Virus record (IMG/VR): IMGVR_UViG_3300031566_000112
Location: 1 to 43,246 of that record
Source of the DNA: a virus
Length of the DNA: 43,246 nt
Strand: one strand, 5' to 3'
In this document: in pieces, positions 1 to 7,650 of the stretch
Layout of the letters: each line of letters begins with the position of its first letter
How positions within the stretch are numbered: the stretch's first letter is position 1
Program-made: the position numbers and the translations under genes
Notes under the pieces: generated by a model
What the model was told of the DNA's origin: nothing
The model's input: the letters and a program-made list of their open reading frames with translations, nothing else
Databases searched by the model: none

Positions 1-28
1 TTTGATAAAATCAAACAAGGAGTCAGGC

Positions 29-70
29 ATGGGATACACAATTGTAATCGGAGAGGATGCCAAGCCATGA
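29..70 (+). CDS. tiny 13-residue ORF with good ribosome site
   Basis: An AAGGAG-like site sits just upstream of an ATG that opens 13 codons and ends in TGA, with the next gene starting inside the stop as ATGA. It may be a leader peptide coupling translation to the next gene or the remaining 5' end of a broken gene. Nothing identifies a function. Confidence 0.2.
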   Translation: MGYTIVIGEDAKP

Positions 71-261
71 AAATAAACATTAATATGAGAGACGACAGCG
101 CAAACAGCCATGTTGGTGGATCGGTTATTTTGCAAAATACAATCGATTACAAAAAAATGTACATTCGGTTCGATGATTCTGAAAGGGAAATTTCAGTTGA
201 TTTTGATGAAATCGTCGAGGCCATCAGCCTGTTCGAGCGATTGAGGAAACAGCTAACCTGA
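67..261 (+). CDS. small hypothetical protein (64 aa)
   Basis: I do not recognise this protein. It is acidic, begins with a short beta-like stretch (MKININ) and ends in a probable amphipathic helix (residues 45-62). Its ATG overlaps the stop of the tiny ORF before it, and the small terminase gene follows 11 bases after its stop. The position suggests a packaging-linked or early small protein, but this is only context. Confidence 0.5.
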   Translation: MKININMRDDSANSHVGGSVILQNTIDYKKMYIRFDDSEREISVDFDEIVEAISLFERLRKQLT

Positions 262-272
262 AGGGGGCAAAA

Positions 273-740
273 TTGCCAAAAACAAAAGCCATACCCGGCC
301 AACAACAAAACAGCGGCAACCAGCACACGGTCAAGTCCGTTGCGATTTCAGAGCACCTTCCGGGCAGGGAGATACTTTCCCTGTCCGGTGTCCCGGAAGT
401 GCTGGCAGGAAACCCGGAATCCGTCGCGTACTGGAATCAACACGCCGAACCGCTTCGGCAGTCTGGCCGGCTTAACGCCGACACCATGCCGCTTTTCGTC
501 ATGCTGTGCTCGTCGTGGGGAGATTGGATGGATTTGAAAAAACTGGAAGCCGCGCACCGGAAAAACAAACCGGCGCAGCGTGGAAAGCTGACCGTGAAAA
601 AAAAGACGGCGCGTCTGACCGAAACGGCCAAGGCAATCCCGAAGGCCGAACGGCACTTTGCGAAGCTGCTTTCACAATTCGAGGAAATATCGGCCAGGTA
701 CGCGAAACCCGACAAAAATCGTCTTCAATGGCCGGATTAA
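273..740 (+). CDS. terS: terminase small subunit, P27-like
   Basis: The 155-residue product resembles the P27 family of small terminase subunits, which bind the packaging site and hand DNA to the large subunit. Visible family features are a conserved central block around residues 45-95 with AYWNQHAEPLRQSGRL followed by an acidic residue, then LC..W..W, and a basic linker before a final helical segment (residues 120-150). The start is TTG at 273, chosen because AAGGGGG lies just upstream and no ATG fits. The large subunit lies over 7 kb downstream, an unusual separation. A second HTH protein at 1400-1672 is an alternative small-subunit candidate. Confidence 0.62.
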   Translation: MPKTKAIPGQQQNSGNQHTVKSVAISEHLPGREILSLSGVPEVLAGNPESVAYWNQHAEPLRQSGRLNADTMPLFVMLCSSWGDWMDLKKLEAAHRKNKPAQRGKLTVKKKTARLTETAKAIPKAERHFAKLLSQFEEISARYAKPDKNRLQWPD

Positions 741-755
741 ATGAGGTGAAATCAA

Positions 756-1403
756 ATGACAGAAAAAAACGGAATGAAATTCGACTGGAAAATCAAAAAA
801 TCGGGCCCGTCTGAAAAGTGGTCAGAATCAGCAAAGAGGATTCTTAACGCATTGCAACTCTCTTCGCCAAATATTTCTAAAAAGACAATGGGTATAATCT
901 CAAAAATTGACGATATCCGGATTCCTGAAAAAGGGGAACAGCTTCGGATAAGGACGCAGACACAGCTAAACATGATATCGTTCGTAATTGCAATGGCAAA
1001 CCGTGGCGTGATTGACGAATTGATTGTTGCCACTTATACGCTCAACAAAGAGGCGTTCGCGGTTTTAGCCGACCTCTCCAAATCAGGAAGGATAAGAAAT
1101 CTTAAACTCATGATCGCAAGCTCGTATAATTTCAGGGAGCCGGCATGGTCGGATGAAATAAAAAAACAGTGCAGAAAGATGAAAAATGTTTCGCTCGCGT
1201 TTGCTTGGTTTCACTGGAAAATCACGCTGGCAAAAGTCGGGGACGATTATTACTTGATCGAGGGGTCGATGAATTACTCAATGAATAACATGGCCGAACA
1301 GCTGCTTTTTGAAAACGACCGGAAAATGTGGGAAAATGACCGGAAGCTGCTGACTGAGACAATACTTGAAAACAAAACGAAGGCTGTGGAGATCGTGACA
1401 TGA
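756..1403 (+). CDS. phospholipase D-like domain protein
   Basis: The 215-residue protein carries one PLD-type active-site block: H153-x-K155 in FHWK, followed by EGSMN (from residue 169) and a downstream E in MAEQL. This is the HxK...(G)S/N arrangement of the PLD superfamily, whose members hydrolyse phosphodiesters in lipids or nucleic acids, usually as dimers when only one motif is present. The canonical final D of HKD is replaced by other residues, as in several phage and nuclease branches. GAGGTGA precedes the ATG. It overlaps the next HTH gene by ATGA, so the two are probably co-translated. A DNA-end-processing or host-DNA nuclease role is plausible but inferred. Confidence 0.6.
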   Translation: MTEKNGMKFDWKIKKSGPSEKWSESAKRILNALQLSSPNISKKTMGIISKIDDIRIPEKGEQLRIRTQTQLNMISFVIAMANRGVIDELIVATYTLNKEAFAVLADLSKSGRIRNLKLMIASSYNFREPAWSDEIKKQCRKMKNVSLAFAWFHWKITLAKVGDDYYLIEGSMNYSMNNMAEQLLFENDRKMWENDRKLLTETILENKTKAVEIVT

Positions 1404-1672
1404 TGAAACCGAATGCGGAGGAAATCGAGGAAATAAAGGAAATAATGCGAATGTCGATCGATTTTGAAACCGCGTGCCTTTCTCTCGATATTGAAAAGGA
1501 GACAATCGCCGAATGGTCGGAACTCCCGGAAATAAAAAAGGCCATATCCGAGGCGGAGGCGCAATTCAAGGTAATGCTCACGAAAAAATTGTGGGAGGAG
1601 GGTGGGATTAAGGGGATTGAGATTCTGCTTGAACGGCTCGAAGGCATGTTTGAAGGAAACGAATTCGAATAA
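1400..1672 (+). CDS. small HTH protein, terminase-small-subunit-like
   Basis: This 90-residue protein has the pattern of a phage HTH (homeodomain-like) unit: DFETACLSLDI (helix 1), ETIAEWSELPEI (turn and recognition helix), then KKAISEAEAQF and a long C-terminal helix. The same layout occurs in small terminase subunits and in phage DNA-binding adaptors. Its start codon lies in the stop of the PLD-like gene (ATGA). It could be a DNA-targeting partner of the PLD protein or a second packaging protein. I favour DNA binding in general over a specific role. Confidence 0.5.
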   Translation: MMKPNAEEIEEIKEIMRMSIDFETACLSLDIEKETIAEWSELPEIKKAISEAEAQFKVMLTKKLWEEGGIKGIEILLERLEGMFEGNEFE

Positions 1673-1686
1673 CGAAAGGACAATCC

Positions 1687-2109
1687 ATGAAAGAAAAAAA
1701 CATCCAAACGCTTTTTGGCCAGCAGAACGAAATCGAGGGATTTTTTGAACTCAAGCTTTGCAAGGGGAAATCCATCAGGTGGGACGCGGTTCGTGACCAT
1801 CAAATAGCCGCCCTCGGGTTGGCCGCATCCGAAACCGGTTTTTACTACAAAATACCTGACTCCCCCGTTTCCACGACTCAGAACACGGATGGATTCCGAT
1901 TCACGAAAAGGAAGCCGTTCGATTGCTTTTTTCTTAGGGGGTTACCAGCTTATGTCGTGATCTGCTGGTATGTTCCGAGAAAACTGAAAACGCTGTACTA
2001 TATCACGATAGGGGATTATGTTGCCGCGATGGAACGAGCCGCAAAAAAATCTTTCAACGAAATCGAGGCCAAAGAAATGGCGCGATTTGTCGTTGATCTG
2101 AAAGGATGA
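1687..2109 (+). CDS. RecU/Holliday-resolvase-like PDDEXK nuclease
   Basis: The 140-residue protein shows FFELKL near residues 19-24 (the E-x-K of PDDEXK nucleases), RDHQIAAL at 36-43 (matching the conserved HQ of RecU-like resolvases), a FDCFF block near residue 79 and a terminal YYITIGDYVAAMERA segment, again RecU-like. RecU and phage relatives cleave Holliday junctions or branched DNA before packaging. The N-terminal part before ELK is short, so the first acidic residue of the site is not obvious. AAAGGA precedes the ATG. Other PDDEXK nuclease activities are possible. Confidence 0.5.
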   Translation: MKEKNIQTLFGQQNEIEGFFELKLCKGKSIRWDAVRDHQIAALGLAASETGFYYKIPDSPVSTTQNTDGFRFTKRKPFDCFFLRGLPAYVVICWYVPRKLKTLYYITIGDYVAAMERAAKKSFNEIEAKEMARFVVDLKG

Positions 2110-2112
2110 GAC

Positions 2113-2187
2113 ATGATCGATCTGAAAAAAACAAGTGAACTTCTCAGAACACAGGACAACCGATCAACCGAGCACCCTCTTTTCTGA
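2113..2187 (+). pseudogene. truncated gene fragment before mom
   Basis: An ATG with an AGGATGAG ribosome site opens only 24 codons, ending in TGA where the sequence enters the segment that resembles the Dam gene start. The peptide (ending RSTEHPLF) looks like the N-terminus of a longer phage protein cut off by recombination. No continuation is seen in other frames. It is most likely a remnant left by arrival of the mom segment. Confidence 0.4.
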
Positions 2188-2203
2188 TGGTGAATTCCTG
2201 AAA

Positions 2204-2233
2204 ATGAAGGCACCATTCCCATATTTCGGAGGC
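2204..2233 (+). repeat. copy of the first 30 bases of the Dam gene
   Basis: These 30 bases differ at only two positions from 3201-3230, the start of the adenine methyltransferase, and encode MKAPFPYFGG in both places. Here the frame runs directly into the mom gene. The copy indicates that mom was inserted within or beside a methyltransferase start and that part of it was duplicated. Confidence 0.8.
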
Positions 2234-2251
2234 GACACAACAGGAGAAGCT

Positions 2252-2941
2252 ATGAAGAATTACATTTACAGTCAGTTAGCGATGTTTGGTGAAAATGAGA
2301 TCGTCGGTTTTGGTGGTGATGGCTTTTTCGTCAAGGAAATAGCGCGTAAGAATGCAAACGAAGTCATAGTCAATAATCACTATTCAAAAAAATTTTACAC
2401 GGCCTCTACTATCCATCTCGGCGTTTTTTTAGATAACGCAATGATTGGTGTTTTGCAATATGGTTTCGCAATGAATCCGGCCTCAATGGCGTCTGTTGTC
2501 GCTGATACGAAAATTGACGAATACTTAGAACTAAATCGGATGTGGTTTGTTGATAATTCCCCAAAGAATGCAAAAACTCAGGGGCTATCGCATGCAGTTA
2601 AATATATCAAACGTAAGTTCCCGAAAATCGGATGGATACAGTCTTTTGCAGATGAGCGTTGTCATAAATTCGGCATAGTATATCAGGCAGCAAACTTTCT
2701 TTATTGTGGTGAACATGAGAACCTTTTTTGGGAAATCGAAGGCGAATTTTATCATAATAGCCTAATGACACGCGATCCAAAGTTAACACCATCAGCACTA
2801 TTTGTGCAGTCTAACAAGTCAAAAGCAATAAAACACACGCTTCGCCAGTTCCGATATATTTATTTCATCAAAAAGAATCTTCGTGCCAAGTTGCGGCATA
2901 AGGTTCTTCCGTATCCGAAACATTATCAAGTCGTAGTATAA
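2252..2941 (+). CDS. mom: Mom-like adenine modification protein
   Basis: The 229-residue protein matches the phage Mu Mom family, GNAT-fold enzymes that convert adenine in DNA to a carbamoylmethyl-type derivative and so block restriction. Recognisable blocks are NNHYSKK (near residue 40), LGVF..NAMIGVLQYG, YLELNRMWFVDNSP (near 92) and IQSFADERCHKFGIVYQA (near 128). The start was placed at 2252 because AGGAG lies five bases upstream; the same frame is open further upstream through a copied piece of the Dam gene (ATG 2204), so a fusion form is possible. The base composition looks richer in A and T than the neighbours, consistent with transfer. It is flanked by gaattcctga at 2192 and 2978. Confidence 0.75.
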   Translation: MKNYIYSQLAMFGENEIVGFGGDGFFVKEIARKNANEVIVNNHYSKKFYTASTIHLGVFLDNAMIGVLQYGFAMNPASMASVVADTKIDEYLELNRMWFVDNSPKNAKTQGLSHAVKYIKRKFPKIGWIQSFADERCHKFGIVYQAANFLYCGEHENLFWEIEGEFYHNSLMTRDPKLTPSALFVQSNKSKAIKHTLRQFRYIYFIKKNLRAKLRHKVLPYPKHYQVVV

Positions 2942-3003
2942 CAAAGAACAAAATGTTTCTAAGACAACACGAATGGAGAATTCCTGATGGATGGAGATGA
3001 CAA

Positions 3004-3204
3004 ATGCAAAATAAAGGTCTGAACGTAAAAAGAGAACAATTTGCCCCGCACTGCGAAACTTTTTTTCAAAACAGTAAATGCCCGTATATCAAAAGAGGAT
3101 GTACCGGATGCATGATGGAGCCATGGAAATCATTACTTCCGAAAATATATGATAAACTGTCTGATCCGGAATATGTTCGGGAGATCATGGAGCGATTGAA
3201 ATGA
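3004..3204 (+). CDS. small Cys-rich protein (66 aa)
   Basis: I do not recognise a family. Cysteines at HCETFF, SKCPYIKRGCTGCM suggest a compact metal-binding knuckle in the first half, followed by a helical C-terminus. GGAGATG precedes the ATG. Its stop overlaps the Dam gene start (ATGA), so it is probably expressed with the methyltransferase and predates the mom insertion. Confidence 0.5.
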   Translation: MQNKGLNVKREQFAPHCETFFQNSKCPYIKRGCTGCMMEPWKSLLPKIYDKLSDPEYVREIMERLK

Positions 3205-4148
3205 AGGCGCCATTCCCATATTTCGGCGGCAAATCACTGATATCCTCACGCGTCTGGGAGCTTCTCGGGAACCCGGATCATTATATGGAGCCTTTTTTCG
3301 GTTCCGGCGCTGTCCTGCTTTCGCGAAAAGACTGGATCGGAAAAACGGAAACGGTATGCGACAAGGACGGATTTCTTGCCAATGTTTGGCGCGGAATCAA
3401 GCTGTATCCGGACGAAACCGCGAAATGGTGTGACTGGCCGGTGAACCATGCGGACCTGATGGCCCGGCGCAAGGAATTGATCAAAAACGAGGCTCTGTTG
3501 CTTGAAAGTCTGATTGATGATCCCGAGTGGTGTGATCCAAAACTTGCCGGATATTGGATATGGGCGGCGTCATGCTGGATCGGATCTGGACTTACAAAGG
3601 CATCAGGAAGCGAAAATTGCCAAAGGCCGCATATCGGTTCCAAAGGAGTTGGCGTGAACAAATGCCAAATCCCGCAAATCAGCAATACGGGAATGGGTGT
3701 GATTATAAATTCCGATATCCATGCCTGGTTTGACGCGCTTTCGGGTCGTCTGAGGCGCGTCCGGGTCGTGTGCGGTGATTTTATGCGGATACTTGGCGGC
3801 AATTGGCAGGGTGACAAATGGAAAAACGTAGGCATATTTTTCGATCCGCCCTACGGTGACACAAACAGGGATGTCGGGATCTATCATCACGACGGCACAG
3901 ACATTGCGGAACGAGTCGAAAAGTGGTGTCTCGAACGAACAGGCCTTCAAAACCACAAGATCGTCTTATGCGGATATGACGGCGAATATAAGGCACTCCT
4001 TGAAGCCGGTTGGAAGTCCGAAAAGTGGAAGGCAAACGGCGGATATTCAAACGCGTCGAAAGGCAAAAACAGGAACAAGTACCGAGAGACACTTTTTTAC
4101 ACGCCAAATTGCGAGGCCGGTCCGGTTCAGGGCAGCCTTTTTGGGTGA
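3201..4148 (+). CDS. dam: DNA N6-adenine methyltransferase, Dam (D12) family
   Basis: The 315-residue protein has the D12-class order of motifs: PYFGGKS at residues 6-12 and MEPFFGSGAVLL at about 28-39 (AdoMet-binding motif I region), then D215-PPY (catalytic motif IV). D12 enzymes methylate adenine at N6, often in GATC. A cysteine-rich and glycine-rich insert lies near residues 110-165. It overlaps the upstream small gene by ATGA and ends the leftmost rightward block, just before a control region with a terminator. Together with Mom and the cytosine-methylase-like protein it suggests layered protection of phage DNA from restriction. The recognition site cannot be read from sequence. Confidence 0.9.
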   Translation: MKAPFPYFGGKSLISSRVWELLGNPDHYMEPFFGSGAVLLSRKDWIGKTETVCDKDGFLANVWRGIKLYPDETAKWCDWPVNHADLMARRKELIKNEALLLESLIDDPEWCDPKLAGYWIWAASCWIGSGLTKASGSENCQRPHIGSKGVGVNKCQIPQISNTGMGVIINSDIHAWFDALSGRLRRVRVVCGDFMRILGGNWQGDKWKNVGIFFDPPYGDTNRDVGIYHHDGTDIAERVEKWCLERTGLQNHKIVLCGYDGEYKALLEAGWKSEKWKANGGYSNASKGKNRNKYRETLFYTPNCEAGPVQGSLFG

Positions 4149-4239
4149 CACGCGCGACTTAAGCGCCGGGCAAGACACGGGGCCAAAACGGAGAGGAAAA
4201 AGCCAATCCGGAAATATCCATTGTGAGGCCATTCGACCG

Positions 4240-4267
4240 CCATGCTCGTTCCGTGTGGCGAGCATGG
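4240..4267. repeat. hairpin with 9-bp arms
   Basis: CCATGCTCG and CGAGCATGG form a perfect stem around a ten-base loop. No T-run follows on either strand, so it is not an obvious terminator. It may be an RNA structure at the 3' end of the Dam operon transcript or a protein site. Confidence 0.5.
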
Positions 4268-4303
4268 GCGTGTTGCATAATAGGCGGAAAAGACGGGAAA
4301 AAT

Positions 4304-4332
4304 TCAGTTGTCAAGAAATCCTTGACAACTGA
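4304..4332. repeat. 12-bp inverted repeat containing TTCAGTTG
   Basis: The arms TCAGTTGTCAAG and CTTGACAACTGA are exact complements with a five-base spacer. The left arm carries the TTCAGTTG word that recurs toward the RHH promoter, which suggests a regulator-binding palindrome. Confidence 0.55.
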
Positions 4333-4336
4333 TTTT

Positions 4337-4626
4337 CGCCAACCGATGCCGGATAATGCCAACTGAATATAGCTCAGTTGGCATTGTTTTTTGTCAATGT
4401 TCATGCGGTTTTCGCCACTTCGCGCCAACCTCGCCATATAGTCAGAATAATAAATTATTTTTTTTAAAAAAGCGCGCGCGAGGGAATTTGAGGCAAGGTT
4501 GGGAATAAAACACTAGTAAGGAAATAGTTGGTTCAGTTGGCTAGGTTGGCGTAATTCAATAAAAACAATGACTTGCAAGATATTTCAGTTGGCGAACAGG
4601 TTGGCGGGAGTAAAATTCAGTTGGCG
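4337..4626. repeat. cluster of TTCAGTTGG / GGTTGGCG repeats
   Basis: TTCAGTTGG occurs at 4532-4540, 4584-4592 and 4616-4624 with near copies at 4303 and 4374. GGTTGGCG occurs at 4544-4551 and 4599-4606 and inverted at 4337-4344 and 4423-4430. The two words alternate in pairs just upstream of the RHH promoter. Such arrays are typical of repressor operators or replication iterons. Confidence 0.65.
4355..4392 (+). terminator. intrinsic terminator after the Dam operon
   Basis: AATGCCAACTGA pairs perfectly with TCAGTTGGCATT (4374-4385) around a seven-base loop, followed by G and six T residues. This is a standard rho-independent terminator for rightward transcription from the terminase-small/Dam block. 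The stem also contains the repeated TCAGTTGG word, so it may be both terminator and operator. Confidence 0.7.
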
Positions 4627-4641
4627 AAAAGCAAAAACGGG

Positions 4642-4669
4642 TTGACAATGGATAAAAAGCCGGTATAAT
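4642..4669 (+). promoter_or_regulatory. strong sigma70-type promoter for the RHH operon
   Basis: A perfect TTGACA (4642-4647) and a perfect TATAAT (4664-4669) are separated by 16 bases. The RHH gene starts 35 bases downstream with a GGGGGAAA ribosome site. The nearest repeat copy (4616-4626) lies directly upstream of the -35 box. Confidence 0.85.
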
Positions 4670-4704
4670 ACCGCCATTATCAACACAGAATTGGGGGAAA
4701 AACG

Positions 4705-4842
4705 ATGATTCCACAGCAAATTTCACTGACTGAGGCGCAAGTCAAACGGCTTGAAAAAGAAAAAAAAGACACCGGTCTCGGCAAGTCTGAGGTGATTCGC
4801 CGGGCGGTTGACATGTATTTTGATGAGAGGGAGGCAAAATGA
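4705..4842 (+). CDS. ribbon-helix-helix regulator (45 aa)
   Basis: The 45-residue protein has the CopG/Arc-like pattern: a short strand (QQISLTEAQ), then two helices around KRLEKEKKDTGLGKSEVIRRAVDM with the GKSEVIRRAV turn typical of RHH proteins. Such proteins bind repeated short sites as dimers and often control their own operon. It is the first gene after the strong promoter and the TTCAGTTGG/GGTTGGCG array, so autoregulation at those repeats is the simplest reading. Its TGA overlaps the next start (ATGA). Confidence 0.75.
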   Translation: MIPQQISLTEAQVKRLEKEKKDTGLGKSEVIRRAVDMYFDEREAK

Positions 4843-5036
4843 AATTAAATTACAAGTGGTTCACGTCAAGGATCAATTATTGGATTGCACGTTACAATTA
4901 TTGGCGAGCATGTGCGAAACTCGTCAATCAGATCGAAGGCCGTGGCGATCAGCTTCCGGAATGGTTTAAAGAATCGCTAAAGTACAAAAACGCTGAGCGT
5001 ATCGTCGGTTCAGATCGGATAAGGGATGAAAAATGA
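4839..5036 (+). CDS. small hypothetical protein (65 aa)
   Basis: I do not recognise it. It is rich in tyrosine and tryptophan near the N-terminus (residues 5-23) and basic overall. It overlaps the RHH gene and the next gene by ATGA at both ends, so it belongs to the early rightward operon. Confidence 0.5.
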   Translation: MKLNYKWFTSRINYWIARYNYWRACAKLVNQIEGRGDQLPEWFKESLKYKNAERIVGSDRIRDEK

Positions 5037-5290
5037 AAAAATTCACACGCAAAGGCCATAAAAAGGCAGCAAGAATCATTCGAGAAATAAAAAAAGGCGC
5101 TTTCGATCTTAAAAACATGATCGGACCTGCCTACGGCGTAACAAGCAAGGCATATAAATTAGCCTGTAAAATACCCGATGCAACAGAATTAAAGTCGGAA
5201 CTTGATGAATCTTGGCTTCGAGAAACTGGAACAATCGTGGGATCTCCGTACTATGAAGCAACCCGGAATCGAGGCACAAAATGCTCGTAG
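5033..5290 (+). CDS. small basic hypothetical protein (85 aa)
   Basis: No family is recognised. The N-terminal 30 residues are strongly basic and helical (KGHKKAARIIREIKKG), suggesting nucleic-acid contact. It starts in the previous stop (ATGA) and its end overlaps the CoiA-like gene start by ten bases, showing a compact operon. Confidence 0.5.
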   Translation: MKKFTRKGHKKAARIIREIKKGAFDLKNMIGPAYGVTSKAYKLACKIPDATELKSELDESWLRETGTIVGSPYYEATRNRGTKCS

Positions 5291-6054
5291 CGATCAATGA
5301 AAACAAGGAACCGGCATTGTCCTTCGAATCAAAAAAAACTGAAGGCCCGTTTTTCTGTCCGGATTGCGGGGAGCCTGTTTTTTTGAAACAGGGGGATGAA
5401 AAAATACATCATTTTTCACATTTCCCCGATTCGTCTTGTGGGCATGGGTTAGGCGAGAGTGAACAACACCTGCTATCAAAGCGTGATGTCTTCTTGTTAT
5501 TGAAAAAAAATCCAGCGGTAAAATCTGTTGAAATTGAAAAGAGGATCGGCAATGTAATATCGGATGTATTTTTTACAAGACACGATGGAGAGATGTGCGC
5601 AATCGAAATACAAATAACCCATACTTCGGCGGATAACATATCAAAAAAAATGTCTGAATATTTCATAAGTGGAATACCGGTATTGTGGATACTTCAAGAT
5701 TCTCCTTATGATGAAAAATGGAAAAAATGTATTAGAATAATGAGCTTCGGAAAATCATTTTGGCTTCGTGATGGAGTTGTATCATGTATGAAAAACGACT
5801 TCGACATGAAAAACGTTGTTGACGTCGCTTGCTTTTCAAAATTTCGGGTCGTCGGAAAATATTATCAACCATTGGGATTTGAAATACCAAACTGCCTTTT
5901 GTGGCTTCCAGAAGAATGTCATCTCCCGAAAGAATTCTGCTCTCATATTGAAGAATGCAAGTCGTGTGAAAGCAGGAACAACTCGTATTGCATGAAGATA
6001 GCACAATCACTGTCAATATATCCATTTAAAAAAATATGTGGTGACGACATATGA
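5281..6054 (+). CDS. CoiA-like nuclease-domain protein
   Basis: The 257-residue protein follows the CoiA family plan. An N-terminal zinc-ribbon-like segment carries C26-x-x-C29 and HHFSH (43-47) with a further Cys at 53, then ESEQHLLSK, then a PDDEXK-type core with D95 (SDVFF) and the E109-x-Q111 pair in AIEIQ, followed by GIPVLWIL. A second Cys cluster lies near the C-terminus (residues 220-238). CoiA proteins take part in DNA uptake and recombination, and phage relatives probably process DNA. It lies directly before the VapE-type helicase, which supports a replication or recombination role. Confidence 0.65.
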   Translation: MLVAINENKEPALSFESKKTEGPFFCPDCGEPVFLKQGDEKIHHFSHFPDSSCGHGLGESEQHLLSKRDVFLLLKKNPAVKSVEIEKRIGNVISDVFFTRHDGEMCAIEIQITHTSADNISKKMSEYFISGIPVLWILQDSPYDEKWKKCIRIMSFGKSFWLRDGVVSCMKNDFDMKNVVDVACFSKFRVVGKYYQPLGFEIPNCLLWLPEECHLPKEFCSHIEECKSCESRNNSYCMKIAQSLSIYPFKKICGDDI

Positions 6055-7298
6055 CCCAAAAACAACCACCACCAAAAAAAAAACCGCCCCCGCGTCCGTC
6101 CGAGGTCCTGAGCATGATGGAGGAAGCCGGGTATCGATTCCGGTTCAATGTCGCGAATGACGAAATCGAGTGCAACGGTCGGATAATGTCGGACGGCCAG
6201 GCGGCGCAGATTCGATGCTGGGCGAAGGAATGGCAAATCGGCATGTACGGCAAGGAGGCGCTGTCAGATGTCATGATTTTGGGGGCAATGCGGAACGAAT
6301 ACCATCCTGTCCTAGAATACGTGACCGGCATAAAATGGGACGGTCGGGATCACATATACGATCTTTGCCAAAAATTCAAAAGTCCGGATATCGCAATACG
6401 GTATGACGACGGATCATGTGTTCAAATCGCCGATCTTTATTTGAGAAAATTCCTTGTCGGGGCAATCGCAAAGGCGTTGCACGGGGAGCAAAACAACGTG
6501 CTTGTTCTTGAGGGTCCGCAAAATTGCGGCAAATCGGCTTTTGCAAAATGGCTTTGTTCCGGAATGCCTGAATATTTCATTGAGCATCCGCTTTACGGCA
6601 ATCTCAAGGACATGGATATGAGCCTGATATCAAATTTCATCTGGGAGATTTCCGAACTTGACGCGACGACCGCAAAAAAAGACATCGCATCGATAAAGGC
6701 TTTCGTGACGAAACACATCGTTGAAACCCGTCCGGCTTACGGTCGATTTCGGATAAAAAAGCCGTCAATGGCCTCGTTCATCGGAACTGTCAATCCCGGA
6801 ATCGGTTTTCTTGCCGACGAGTCAGGGAACAGGCGGTTTATGTGCATGAGGCTTGAGAGAATAGATTGGTCATATTCCAAAGACTCCCCCGATCAGTTAT
6901 GGGCACAGGCGTACAATCTTTACATGTCCGGCGAAAAATGGACACTTTCCGCGATTGAAAAAACGTATCAGACGGAAAGGAACAAGGCGTTTGACATCGA
7001 ATCACCGATTGAGGATTTCATCAGGAAATATTTCGACATAACCGGCAACAAATACGATTTTGTCCAGACGACCGACATTATCCAGACATTGCGTAAAAAC
7101 GAAGTCGTTTTAAATCCGAACCGATCCACATCAATGGAAATTTCGCGTTCGATGGCTCGGCTCGGAGCAAAAAAATCGAGAGATGGGTCTATTCGCGGAT
7201 ATTCCGGCATAAGGAAAATAGAGGCCACTTATCAGCCAGAATACTCCGAGGATGAGCCTGTCTATGAAAAACGATTCGAACAGCAATCCTTAAATTGA
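6051..7298 (+). CDS. VapE/VirE-type replication helicase
   Basis: The 415-residue protein is a virulence-associated-E (VapE) type P-loop ATPase. It has Walker A EGPQNCGKSAFAKW near residues 153-166, a Walker B-like FIWEISELD near 197-205, FIGTVNP near 243 and GNRRFMCM near 263, in the order seen in phage and satellite SF3-like helicases. The N-terminal 130 residues are the accessory region typical of VapE; no separate zinc-ribbon primase domain is visible. It is the only replicative ATPase in the window, so it is the likely initiator helicase. A proline-rich N-terminus (PPPKKKPPPRP) is notable. Confidence 0.8.
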   Translation: MTQKQPPPKKKPPPRPSEVLSMMEEAGYRFRFNVANDEIECNGRIMSDGQAAQIRCWAKEWQIGMYGKEALSDVMILGAMRNEYHPVLEYVTGIKWDGRDHIYDLCQKFKSPDIAIRYDDGSCVQIADLYLRKFLVGAIAKALHGEQNNVLVLEGPQNCGKSAFAKWLCSGMPEYFIEHPLYGNLKDMDMSLISNFIWEISELDATTAKKDIASIKAFVTKHIVETRPAYGRFRIKKPSMASFIGTVNPGIGFLADESGNRRFMCMRLERIDWSYSKDSPDQLWAQAYNLYMSGEKWTLSAIEKTYQTERNKAFDIESPIEDFIRKYFDITGNKYDFVQTTDIIQTLRKNEVVLNPNRSTSMEISRSMARLGAKKSRDGSIRGYSGIRKIEATYQPEYSEDEPVYEKRFEQQSLN

Positions 7299-7323
7299 CA
7301 AGGGACTGGCACAGGGAGGCGAA

Positions 7324-7650
7324 ATGAAAACTGAATCGAAAGGAGCGGAAATGCACGATTTTGAAGCACAATTCGAAAGAGAAAAAAAGGTCATTGCGGA
7401 GCGAACAGGCAAAACGCTCGTTCGCCAACTCCCGAAGATCATGGAGGAGATATGCGAAAAATACGACGAAATCCACGAGCTTTCACTTGATCTCGGAAGA
7501 TGGATCGATCATATGGATTCGGACGATGAGGCCGTTTTCACACAGGCCGGGATAGGCGCGATAACACTTGCTTTCGAAAAAACTGTTGTCGCAACTAAAA
7601 AATGGCGCGAAATCGAAGACGCCATAAAAAAAACGGTGGGGATTGAATGA
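7324..7650 (+). CDS. helical hypothetical protein (108 aa)
   Basis: I do not recognise it. It is acidic and predicted almost wholly helical, with possible coiled coil at residues 10-60. AGGGAGG precedes the ATG at a good distance. Its stop overlaps the next gene. It sits between the helicase and the methylase-like gene; a role in replication is only contextual. Confidence 0.5.
   Translation: MKTESKGAEMHDFEAQFEREKKVIAERTGKTLVRQLPKIMEEICEKYDEIHELSLDLGRWIDHMDSDDEAVFTQAGIGAITLAFEKTVVATKKWREIEDAIKKTVGIE

Larger units (their letters stand above)
4149..4704. promoter_or_regulatory. non-coding control region, possible replication origin
   Basis: These 556 bases hold no convincing gene. They contain three inverted repeats (4240-4267, 4304-4332, 4355-4385), an AT-rich tract (4446-4470) next to an alternating GC stretch, clustered TTCAGTTGG and GGTTGGCG repeats, and a sigma70-type promoter before the RHH gene. 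Clustered short repeats beside AT-rich DNA is the layout of iteron origins and also of RHH-repressor operators; both readings remain open. Confidence 0.6.
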
